Positions 1 to 12,400 of a DNA stretch of 64,000 nt are shown here, in pieces. A program made the position numbers and the translations under genes. The DNA comes from Anisus vortex. Taxonomy: Eukaryota > Mollusca > Gastropoda > Planorbidae. The stretch is from contig OX421507.1 in the NCBI GenBank assembly GCA_949126835.1, positions 9,948,121 through 10,012,120 on the forward strand, given 5' to 3'. Each line of letters begins with the position of its first letter. Within the stretch, counting starts at the first letter, position 1. The notes beneath the pieces were generated by a model. That model was given only the letters and a program-made list of their open reading frames with translations. It was not told where the DNA came from and did not search any database.

Positions 1-279
1 TGAATAACTTCCAGCTTCCAACCAACAAACCGAAATCCGGTTTTGAAAATCAAAACCGGTTTTCAGTCTCAAAACCGGTTTTCGTTTAACATCCCTACTC
101 TATGGTGAACAACACAGCCGTAGAATGTAAAATTCACAGAAATTTTACACGAAAGGATTTGACTATTTTTTGTTTGAATATTCAGGCTTTGAAAAAGTTT
201 ACATTTCATGCATTTTCAAACCTGTTACGATTCCTCTAAGATAAAATTTAAAAAAAATACTTTTAAACCTAGGCTATTG

Positions 280-1384
280 TAGGGGTTGGCAACCTTTTGA
301 TAATAATGTGCTAAAGTAGACTTTTTAATTTATTCAGCGTGCCAATATCTTAAAAAGTAACTTTGCATTAAAGCACTCAATTAGTCGTAGAATTTTCCCT
401 TTTTTTACTCCCTTTCTATTAACTTGTATTTTCTGTCTGTCTGCTTGCTTGCTTGATAGCAAAATATTGCATCGATTTTTCGACCACTTCCCGTCGTCCA
501 ATCGAGCCGAAACTTGGCCAGCAGACTTGTCCCAACTAACAATACATTCTATCAAATTTTTAGCATCGTAGCCTTTGGAATAGTCACGAATACCTTCCAC
601 CAATTTGCGAATCGAGGAACATATTATACGAAAAAAACATGGCTGCCTTTGACGGAAGTAACTAAAGATTTCGGATATGTTCGTTTTTACGAAAAAATAT
701 GAATGAAAACGACACAATGTGTTTGTGACACAATGTAGCCGAAACAAAGCGAGTTATCTTTTTATGGTTTTTGCGAGCCAAAGCTATAACAAGAAAACCG
801 TAAAAACGAAGTTTTTATTATACTCCCTTTATTTGCACACTAAGTTTACCATCATGCAATTAAATAATTGATTGACTACTGCAAATGAAACGTACAGAAA
901 AAATATCTGTGTCGCAAATCTCAAAAATATCTCCTTACACCGTTTGAATTGTTCTAAAAATAATCGTAGCGCATAATTTTTTTTTCTAGCTTTGCGCCGA
1001 AAAACTATAAAAAGTTGCACAGGCATTTTTAACGCGAAATTAAAATATTTCTTATACTTTCCTTTTAAGAAATGAATATTGTCATAAGTGTAGTATTATT
1101 AAGTAGTTTTAACTGAAAATTTGATAGGATGTATTGTTAGGCGCCACAAATCTGCTGTCCAAAAAAAAATGCGCAATTGTTATAATTAAATATGTATTTG
1201 CCGACATAACCGATTCGAAATTTTAGTTTTGTAGTGAAGTGGAAATGGTAAACTTAGTTTACTAAGAAAGGGAGTATAATAAAAACTGTGTTTTTATGGT
1301 TTTCTTTTATTAATAGTCTTCCGCCTGCCATTGAAACCCACTGCGTGCCAGCTTTATCACGCGTACGTAGGTTGCCGACGCCTG
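280..1384. mobile_element. hAT-like MITE with nested inverted-repeat element
   Basis: Ends are imperfect inverted repeats, taggggttggcaacc on the left and ggttgccgacgcctg on the right. They are flanked by 8-bp near-duplicates ggctattg (272-279) and ggctatta (1385-1392), typical of hAT insertions. Inside, 791-852 and 1245-1306 are long inverted copies of each other around a ttattatactccc core, so a second element sits within the first. No transposase was seen. Confidence 0.7.
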
Positions 1385-1392
1385 GGCTATTA

Positions 1393-2138
1393 TACTCCTT
1401 CAGAAATCTTGAAAGGATAGTTAAGTAAGGTCACTGTAAGTTTGATTACAAGTTTCTACATTACTTGGCACGGCTAATTTTCAAATAGGCCGGCCTACAA
1501 TAAGCATATGGGCTGATAATTAGTTATCGTATTAAATTATAATTTCCATTCGAAATTACTATCAAACAAAGACTCTTTGAGGTGTCAATTATTTCGTCTA
1601 ATAATAGAATAGCTAACTAATGTAAGAAAAACACAATCAAATTTCTCAAACATATAAAACATAACACTAAAACCTTCAAACATTAATGTTTACAGTCTAC
1701 AGCCTACAAAAACTTGAATCGCCAAGCTAATACTAATACCCCCCCCCCCCCGATTCTTTTTTTAAAACATACACACATATAGTATGATATAGGTTCACAT
1801 AGAGCATACACACCAATCCCGACTTCGCACACAACACACAAACAAAATAACAAAAGACTCTTTATGCAATCATTTCGCATTTATTTAAGCCTATATCATA
1901 ATATATCTTCTTTTACAGACAGGAACGTGTAAGCGCTAAAGAGACACGTTCACACAGTACTATGGTGACATTTATACCAACAGCAAGCCATCGGAGTATA
2001 TAAGTTACACGCTTAACCCTTGACTGACCAAAAGCTCTGTAAATAATGGACATGTCTCGTGGAACAGATACCTTGTAGCGCGCGCATTGTTTCACACTGG
2101 AATAAAAACGTGATTAATAATTTCTCAGGACCGGGAAA
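1393..2138. other. 5' flank of gene A, no recognised gene
   Basis: AT-rich, with a poly-C run near 1741-1751. It should hold the promoter and any 5' UTR of gene A, but no clear core promoter element could be assigned. Confidence 0.4.
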
Positions 2139-2192
2139 ATGAAGTCAGTTCGGCCAATTCATTATGTCAATAGGGGAGAGGATGAGGAAATG
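2139..2192 (+). CDS. ATP13A3: Gene A coding exon 1 (start codon)
   Basis: Encodes residues 1-18 ([18 protein letters not shown]) and ends at atg|gtaagc, phase 0. Gene B starts with an equivalent short exon ending in YGEDDQM, which supports this ATG. A 5' UTR exon further upstream cannot be excluded. Confidence 0.85.
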
Positions 2193-3385
2193 GTAAGCAT
2201 TCTTTTTCTCTGTTAATAATATGGTAACGGGAAAAAAATGTAATAAAACAGGTTTAGTGAACACGGTCACACCTGGCCCGATATAAATGGTTGTGTGCTT
2301 TTGTTATTTTAATGAAAGTGGAGTTGGATTTTGGCTTGTGGCGAAGTAGTGGATAACTTAAATGTATGTTGGAATGTGACGGACGAATTGATGCTGTAAC
2401 TACTATGCTATCGAGATTAAACGTTTATGTTGCAAGCTCATGTGCGTTGAGTCTCATAGACCTGGAGTGTAACCTTGAAGAATAAAAGTGGACGTAGCGT
2501 CAGTGCCATTGCTAGGGATTTGGGGGCTCGGGGGGGGGGGGGGGGACTTGTCCCCTGCATTTTGACATTCGACATTATGACATGAGAAAAAAACAATTCG
2601 GACACTCCTTTCCCCCCCCCCCCCCCATCAAGTAGGGGCCCGAAGGGCGTAGCGTTATAAAACATAAGAACGCACGTAACTAGAATATGTGAACTTATTT
2701 TACTGTAACCGAGCTATGGTTTCAATATCAAACCAACCCAAGGGTCGAGAATATAGAAAAAAAATCAAGGTCTCTACTCCCCAACCTTAATCCACCTTCC
2801 GCCCCCGCCCCTCCCCAAAAATAGGCCTAAATCAAGTAAATAGCAACAACAACAAAACAACAACAAAAACTAACACCAACACCGTAGACTAAAAATTTCA
2901 TAATGAGGCTGATGACCTCGGAGGCAAAGAAGACTAATTAATTAATGACTTGACTTGTGTTTCTCCCTGAATGCCTAATTAAATTCGCTGACTTTTTAAA
3001 TTCTTTTACGTGAAGACTCATGAGGTCACACGCAAAATGGCGTAACGGGAAAGGCGGCACCAGGTACATTTTGCACAGCGCGAGTGTTGAAATGCTGCAT
3101 AAAAGTGCAATTTAACCAGGATCCGTTAATACAAAAAGAGCTTCCACATAAAAAACAACAAAGAAACAATAATTCTGAAGATAGAATCTGTTTGCCTACA
3201 ATAAGTACACATCCATCAGCAAAATACTTGTTTAAAACTATTTTAAAATGTTATTGTCGTTTCGTGCCTCCATCGGCCGAAACCTTGTTTAAAACTATTT
3301 TAGAGTGTTATTGTCGTTTCGTTTTTGTGAGCGCGCTGAGCATGCTTGCATTAGCATGGAGTGAGGCGCGATATAAATGACCAAT

Positions 3386-3416
<31 letters not shown>

Positions 3417-6400
3417 ATTAACAGGGCGAGTATTACTAAGCACTCACAGGGTGCTGTGCAGACCTTTGCCAACGACTTTAGACTTCAATAACTTCAATTT
3501 CTCAGTAGTTTCATTCAGATGTTTGATGCAACTACAAATATATAGAGATCTATATAAAAATTAACAAGTTTCAACTATGTTCAATCTTGGGAAATAATAT
3601 TTTAAGACAATATTGAGCGTGTTTACCAAATGTATAGACATTGTCTTCATTATATTTATGTAACATTACGCTAATCGTACGCTTAATATTATGAAAAGCG
3701 CTAAGAGTTCTCTGTTCAAGTAGCTTATATTAGAAATAAATAGCAGGCGGGATGTCTTAAGCATTAAGCTAAGAATCAGATGTGTTACATAAATTTAGCT
3801 TAGATGAATGACTAAGCAATAACAAACTTTTCAAGTCTACTAATGAAAATGAAATTGTAACAAAATTTTATTATATTATTTTATTGTTTACTATTTTAAT
3901 TGCTATCTTTGAAATATTTTAAAAGTTGAGGTATCTACCTATAGATCTATAAGTCTTAACTTAATCTGATCCTGTGTACATGCCTACGTAGGTACGCCAG
4001 ACAAAACCGTACTTGGGGCCAAATCAAACTTGAGGTTGCGTGTCAAACTGACTAAAAATCATTAAAATTAAGCAGTATAAAACTAAACCGTTTTACAATT
4101 ACCCGAACTCATTAACATCGTCAAAAGTTAGAATCCACAATTAGAACTTAGAACTAATCAAGGCACACACATTAACATTTTTGCGCACGTACCTTTTTAT
4201 AGAGATTGATGTTTGACATCTTTTCTCGGCAACTAAAAGTTCGTTTATATTTTTAACATGTTCTAAGCCTTTGTTTTGCATAGATTCTCAGAATGAACTG
4301 CTGATGTTTCACCAGTTAGGTGACTCCCATATAATGTTTTATCTGCATTAAAGAGAAGAGCTGCTCACACAGATATTATAAACATTCTCAATGTTTGAGC
4401 AGCAAGTAGACGAAGCTGGGGGCATGGATGAGTGAATTGTGCGGGCCCGACTTTTTTCCTATACTGCTCCATTATACTGCAACTGTATGAGCCTAAGATG
4501 TCTCGGACATGTAAACATAATGAGCCCAGGTATAATTTCTAAGGACCTCCTATATGGAGAATTGGCATTTGGAAAGAGAAACACAGGTCGTCCACGCTTC
4601 CGATACAAAGATGTCTGCCAGAGGGACATGAGACCAGAAAGCATAAACACAAATGACTGGGACTACACTGGGATTGGAAATCAGAGGATCGATCCATGTG
4701 GCGCACTGCTGCCAGGGAGGGGGTAAAACTAGCAGAGGAGCGCAGGATAGAGGGGATCGTAGAAAAAAGAGCTAGGAGAAAGACAAAGTAAATTGTAAGC
4801 ACAGAACACGTGTGCAAAAGCTGTAATAAAGACTGCCATTCAAGGATAGGCCTGCTCAGCCACATGAGAAAATGGAACTTCAATCCACGGTGATGCTCCA
4901 TCATCTCGCGAGACGGTATGATGCCGAAGAATAAAAGCTGAATCTGATAATGTAAAGGCGTGCACAGTTGCCACATCGGTGGCCCTACTTTTCAAATGTT
5001 TTTACCCCCCCCCCTTACCCACACCTTGCAATTCTGGCTACGCCACCGTCGGCCTAGCTAGCCTACCCGACGCAGGTAATTGTAATAATGATTGTATATA
5101 ATTTAGTTATCGTCTAGAAAAAAAAATATATAAAAAATGAAAACGAGAATTAGCCTGTGAAAAAAAACAACAACTAGAAATAATGTTTAGTGCTTCAAAG
5201 TTAGCCTTCTGAAGTTCAGAGTAAACACAGCGCAAATTAAACTAAGTCTATCAGCAAAGTGATCACTTGGGAACACCTTAGCGCTGAGTTGGTTTTAAAT
5301 TGTTTTACGACAAGAAAAGTGAGAACATTAGCTTTGACTCATTTACGTCGCTCATTAATAGAGGTTCACTTGTAATGCGATCACTTCATCGTACATATCA
5401 GTCATTATTTTTGTCCGTCCCAGCCGCTGCAGTTCTAAGATGTTGAGATGAGTGGCTATGTCAGAAAGAAAAGCCAACTCACAATTTCACTTACATAATA
5501 TCATTTAGCATAACTGTTGAGTCTATTACTTAGCTGTCCATGAACTAACAGATTTTCTCTTATCTTATTTGTCACAGACGCTCCTTCTATACAGAGCTCC
5601 TTCTATACAGAGCTCCTTCTATACAGAGCTCCTTCTATACAGAGCTCCTATACAGAGATCCTTCTATACAGAGCTTCTATACAGAGCTCCTTCTATACAG
5701 AGCTCCTATACAGAGCTCCTATACAGAGCTCCTTCTATACAGAGCTCCTTCTATACAGAGCTCCTTCTATACAGAGCTCCTATACAGAGCTCCTTCTATA
5801 CAGAGCTCCTTCTATACAGAGCTCCTTCTATACAGAGCTCCTATACAGAGCTCCTTCTATACAGAGCTCCTATACAGAGCTCCTTCTATACAGAGCTCCT
5901 TCTATACAGAGCTCCTTCTATACAGAGCTCCTTCTATACAGAGCTCCTTCTATACAGAGCTCCTTCTATATAGAGCTCCTATACAGAGCTCCTTCTATAC
6001 AGAGCTCCTATACAGAGCTCCTTCTATACAGAGCTCCTTCTATACAGAGCTCCTTCTATACAGACGCTCCTTCTATACAGAGCTCCTTCTATACAGAGCT
6101 CCTTCTATACAGAGCTCCTTCTAAACAGAGCTCCTTCTATACAGAGCTCCTTCTATACAGAGCTCCTTCTATACAGAGCTCCTTCTATACAGAGCTCCTT
6201 CTATACAGAGCTCCTTCTATACAGATCTCCTTCTATACAGAGCTCCTTCTATACAGAGCTCCTTCTATACAGAGCTCCTTCTATACAGAGCTCCTTCTAT
6301 ACAGAGCTCCTATACAGAGCTCCTTCTATACAGAGCTCCTTCTATACAGAGCTCCTTCTATACAGAGCTCCTTCTATACAGAGCTCCTTCTATACAGAGC

Positions 6401-9400
6401 TCCTTCTATACAGAGCTCCTTCTATACAGAGCTCCTTCTATACAGACGCTCCTTCTATACAGAGCTCCTTCTATACAGAGCTCCTTCTATACAGAGCTCC
6501 TTCTATACAGAGCTCCTTCTATACAGAGCTCCTTCTATACAGAGCTCCTTCTATACAGAGCTCCTATACAGAGCTCCTATACAGAGCTCCTTCTATACAG
6601 AGCTCCTTCTATAAAGAGCTATGATTGTATAAAAAAAAATATAACGGCGCTAACACTAACATCCAGAGCGTAACGATGTAAAGGGGTGACTCAAGGGTGG
6701 GGGAACACCAAGATCCTGTACGAGACTAGCCCACCCCGCGGCACACAGAGAAGGCGTGTCTCATAACATAGGATACATGTACTACACTTCACTCCCCACC
6801 TGCGGAATTCCCCTCTGATCATTATCGTGGTGGCTCTCTCGTATACCTGCACTGTCGCCCGGTAGCAGAAATCACACACTATAGGTCTGGACATCCAAGC
6901 ACCAGGGCGAATTCGAGACGGACTGTTACGCTTAATGCTTCTTACCACCGAGGTTCGGGGCCTCTTGGCAGTGCACTGAACCTTTCACGCGCAACAGGGT
7001 CTGTCCCTTGGGCGTTCGCCCACCGGTGTGCTCTTAATGTGAACGTATGAGCGGTTTACATACTTACACACAGTCATCGAGGCCCATGGGTACAGAAGTG
7101 TGTGGTTTGAGCCAGTCTCTTTCAGTTGGGAAACTCTTCTGAGGACATTTTCCCGACTTAGCCAAGACAGCTCTGTATGATAAAGCTTGTCACTGAGCTC
7201 CGACCCACAAGCGATTATGACTGACAAAGGATGGTCATCTCGAAATCGATGGACAAGCATCATCAGCTAAGCTCTATTATAATATAGAGTCTAAATATCC
7301 TTTAATGTGATTAAACACAATTATATATTGGCCTACTTATCCAGCTTAGAGAATTGTATCCATGCTCTATGCATGTTTTTGTTGCTCAATGCGCACTGAG
7401 CTTACATTATGTTTGTTGGATGCGCTAGGCCCCTATATAAACAAACACTTATTATTATCCACCATATATTATATTATATATCATATATCCACCATATGCT
7501 CTATTATTTAATCATAATCAGTATATCTATGTGTTCAGTATTTTTTGCTTAGATTTAATGTGACAATAGCTATAACTATTTACAGCTAATTAGTCTTGTC
7601 TCACCAACTCTATAGGAAATATATGCTTACAAGCTCAACAAGACCAAGCTATATGCTACCTATGTTGGCTACATCTTAACGATCGGCGCTTTGAGACTTG
7701 TGTTCTACTGGCTGCCTCATTGGATGCTAAAAGCCACACATTCTTTGTGTTCGTTAGCAAAAGCGGAACAAATCTTGTTGAAGGTAAATCCAGGAGTATT
7801 CCTTTAATCGAGGGGTGTTTAACTGGGTGCAGTGCCGTTGCTAGGGATTTGGGGGCCTAGGGGGCTTGGCCTCTTTAGGGGCCCCTGCATTTTGACCTAC
7901 GACATTATGACGAGAAAAACAATTTGGACACTCCTTTGGCTACCTCCCCCCAAGTAGGGGCCCGGGGTACTTTCGAATTTTGACTTCCCCCTCCCCCTGC
8001 CCTAGCTACGCCACTGACTGGATGCCCGCGACCCTTCAATCCATTCAGTTTGCTTCCATGGAGCTTTTAACGGCGATCCTATACAAGCAATGTATTAATG
8101 TTGTAAATAAAATTTAATAATGTATGACCCGTTTTATATTAGTTTCAGTATTTGACCAAAATTCGAAAAATGTTACACATCCCTGATTTAACAAGCATTT
8201 TCCTTCCGGGCATTATTTTAGCATCACATTATCCACGCCTTTCCCATACTTTTCCCGCTGTCTTTCAAATGCTCAAATTCACCACTCAAATTGCAAAGGA
8301 CTCCCCAGTCCATCATTCTGCTCGTCATTGTTTTGAATAGCATGTTGTCTAGGTTTAGGTCTAGTTAGGTCAATTCCTTACAATAATTAGACATTTGGCC
8401 TCATTCATTTTTTGTTCCAGAAAATGAGAATTTAAGATTTTAATTGATTTCGTCCTTACAACAGCTACGTTTCAACTATTGATAATTATAAAACATATTC
8501 TCAATAATTTAGTGTGAAATTGTACACCAATTCAGAATTAGCCTGCCGTTGCCCCCCTCCCCACTGTGCACCCAGCCCACACATTTTACTTTTGTAATTC
8601 TCCGCCTCGCTCCATCCCCCGTGTCTCTTTTTTTTTACAATATACCCCCCCCCCCCCATTCCTTTTGCAATCCTGGCTTCGCCACTGCAGGCCCTAATTA
8701 GCATGCTCGACACGCAGTTAATTGTAACAATGATTGTGAATAACTGTCTAGACAATTTATATTTAAGTCCATTATAAAAACGAGAGCGAGAAATAATTAA
8801 TATTGAAATGGAATGTTATTGGCCCTATAATCTAGATATAATAACAAACTAACATGCAAAGTTAGCTTTAAATATTTTGTTAAAAGAAAAAAAATGAGTG
8901 TTATGAAAACAAAATATATTTCTTAACAAAAGTCTCAACTCCTGTAGCCTATATTATTATAGTATAAACTAAGGGTTACCTAACTTGCGTATTTTTGTTT
9001 TTAAATTTACTGTAATATATTGTGTGTAATAAAAATAATTAAAATATATGTTTATTGCAGGATGCCTACAATATGCACTATGTTGTCAGATTGAGAACAA
9101 TGACTAGAGTAGGAACAGGGTAAGATGATTGATTAAACAATATTATGGGTAAGTCTATAGTATAGTCTAAGTATAGGCCTAATAAATAATGAACTGTCTA
9201 TTATATAGAGTATAGGCCTTCCAGCGCTTTCCAGACTTTTTCTGGTTATTGGTATAATTCCACTTCGACGACTTCGTGACCCATTAATTAAGCCATTAAC
9301 ATATTTATATCTGCTATGGAATCTAGTCTGTGTGTCATCACATAAATATTAATAGTTTCCGCATAATTCTCGCGACTATATAATAATATAGACATCTAGG

Positions 9401-12400
9401 CTTGAAAACTGTCGCTAAAATCAGCTTGCAATATGACACAAAAAAAGCCAGCAACTGACAAAATATAATATATAGTAAACCTGTCAATTCTTCTTATACG
9501 GTGGGTCTATCGCTAGTAAATGACTATTTTATTTATAGGCTATCTATATTTTAACTTTACGCCTTCTTTTTGCCCCCCCCCCCCCCACCCGGTAACTATA
9601 ATATATTTGCTTTCATTAAAGTTTCATGTTCTGGCATAAAGGTCGCAAACTGGCATTTGGGAAACACTGGCTTATACAATCTAAAAATGTGCTTCAGTAT
9701 AGAATCAAAATTTAATAATAATTATGATGCTTTGTTAAATTTACATTTATTTACATTTAAAAAATTTATTCAAGCGTTAAAGTGAGAAAAATGAAAAAGT
9801 ATCTGTTCAGAAAGACACAGCCACATGATGACACAAATTCAAGTCCAGAAGTAAGTGGTACGGCTAGTTTAAATATACTATATGAATATGATAATAAAAT
9901 AGGCCTATGCCTATATATAGTTATACTATACTATATCATCCTATCCTATATGTATAGCCTTATAGGCCTACTACTATAACTATAATTTACTATAATAAAT
10001 GTAGGCTAGGCCCTATTTATTAATTACGAGTTTCACTGTTAATATAAAAATGACTGTCAAAAATTATTAATGTTAAATTTTTCTTTTGACAGTCACAGTA
10101 AAAAAAAATCTTATGCAGTTCATGTGTTATGGCATGGGCATTTATTGAGATTTTGGTTAGTCTTAAAACCATATGCTTTTCTCATTTCATACTTTCTGTG
10201 TTGTTACAGACGCTCCTCCTACACAGTAGATTATTGTGTCCTTTTGCTTATCCATATTTTGAGTCTAGTCTTGCATTCTGAATGATGTTAATACTAAATA
10301 GTTATTGGTTTTACTGGTTTGTTCAAGTTGCCCATTCCATGCCTGGATGCCACTAGGAGGAAAGATAATTTATGTGTTTATTCTTGTATATATATATATA
10401 ATTATATACACGGTATATAAATGGAATTAGAAAAATTGTTATATACTTTTGATTATCTAAGCATTGTAAGATTATTATTTGTATTGTATTTCTAAATGGA
10501 AAGGATACTATTTTATGGAATTAAAGAAAAATAATATGTCTCCAATGACATGAAATAAATATTTCTTTTTATTCTTTGTTTTTGTGTGTGTGTTTATCTA
10601 ATAGAATGATGATGCACTGATTAGATATTTTGTCTGTAAAAGAGTAAAATATATTTGGGATACTGAAACTGCTTCATATATTCCTCTGAGGTTAGTTATT
10701 TACACTTTTAGAAATGTCAAACATTTGAACATTAATTTACTATCAGTTTATTTTTTAAATCAAAGTCTCATAATGCTTCATTAAAAAAATAAAAAAATAA
10801 TAAAAATTAAGAAATATTCTTCTTTTATATTTAAAAAAAATCTCTAAATATTTAAAATTTTGACTTTGCAAAAAGTTAGGAAATATTTGATCTTTAAAAA
10901 TAATGTTTTCCAGAGGATTAGATGTTGGGTACAAACAGTCATATTTTCATAACACTAATGGACTTACTGTGGGAGAAGAGAGAAAAAGGTAACCCATTTA
11001 TCTTCTAAATTCTAATTCAAGTTTTTTTTTACATAATTTACACAACAAATTTTTCTTAATTATATAGTATTGAATGGTCAGGTGGATTTTTGCATGGTTG
11101 TCATGTTTTGCACATCATATTACATAAGCTTTATTATATAAATATCCCTAAGGAAAGAGATAATGTGATGAAATGTTTACATTGACTTAAATCAAAATTA
11201 AACCTATAATTCAGAGTGGAACAAATCTATTAGAATTTTAGGGTCTTATTTAGATTGTAGGCAATAATTTTCATTAGAATGAATTAAACTTGTTTAAAAC
11301 TATTTTAAAATGTTATTGTCGTTTCGTGCCTCCATTGGCCGAAACCTTGTTTAAAACTATTAATTTTAGAGTGTTATTGTCGTTTCGTTTTTGTGAGCGC
11401 GCTGAGCATGCTTGCATTAGCATGGGGTGAGGCGCGATATAAATGACCAATTATTATATTATAATTTTGGAATGGCACAGATATCTCAGGCTGATATATG
11501 AATTTGAGAAAAAAATAAGATGTTATATAATATGCAATACTCTTTAAAGTGTGTGTTTTAATAATATCTGTTAAAATTTATACATTGTTTGCTTTTTGGG
11601 GCTTACATAGCCATATGCTATAACTATAAATGAAAAGGGTAAATACCATTTTGAATTGATTTGAAAAAAAAACACCAACAAAATTTAAACGTTTTAGATT
11701 TTAATAGAGTCTAAGGATGTTTGATCTGTGAAAATATAATGTTTTTTAAATTGTAGGTCTATATATCCTTGCATCAAACTATAATAGGCTTTTTTCAGAA
11801 AATTTTTTTGTAAAATGTATAAGATTCCTTTCAGAATGCAAGATTTATAATTAGCATAATCTAACTCCTTACCTGAAAGCTTAGTTTGTGTACAGTTCAG
11901 TATTTAATGAAATTCTATTTTTTTTATACACTGGCATATTGCTTATTGATGTATGTAAGCATAATAAAACAATAGAAGTTTGTAAAGTGTTTAACCATGA
12001 ATGCTTCTTTTTCTTTGTAGGCGTATCTTGTATGGCTCTAACCTCATAGCAGTGCATGTTACACCAATTATAATAATTTTCTTTAAAGAGGTATACATTT
12101 TTAAATTAAAATAGTATTACTGTATTTTAAAACATTTCTTGAACAGTTTCATTACTGGTACTTTATTAATGCATTTGGAATACGATGATCTAGGGAAAGT
12201 GCGTTTGTATCACCATTTTATATGCCTTGGGTTACAATACAGGATATAACCAGGTAGTTTATCTGTTCCGAGTCTACTCAGCTCTGATGGATACCTGACA
12301 TTAGTTGAAAAAAGTAGCCTAAAGTCTGTTTGAGCTTTTGTGCACAAAATGTCATCTATCATGTGGCCATTGAAACTAGTAAATGATGCCCTATTGCCCA

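Noticed and set aside
5569..5973. Open frame encoding a repetitive [18 protein letters not shown] peptide
   Set aside because: It is a by-product of the 16/13-bp minisatellite, whose unit lengths change frame. It lies in intron 1 and has no separate coding evidence.
9780..9800. Exon 4 starting at ttaaag|tgagaaaa
   Set aside because: With the split Gly codon from exon 3 this reading reaches TGA within about 15 codons; attcaag|c at 9775 stays open and aligns to gene B.
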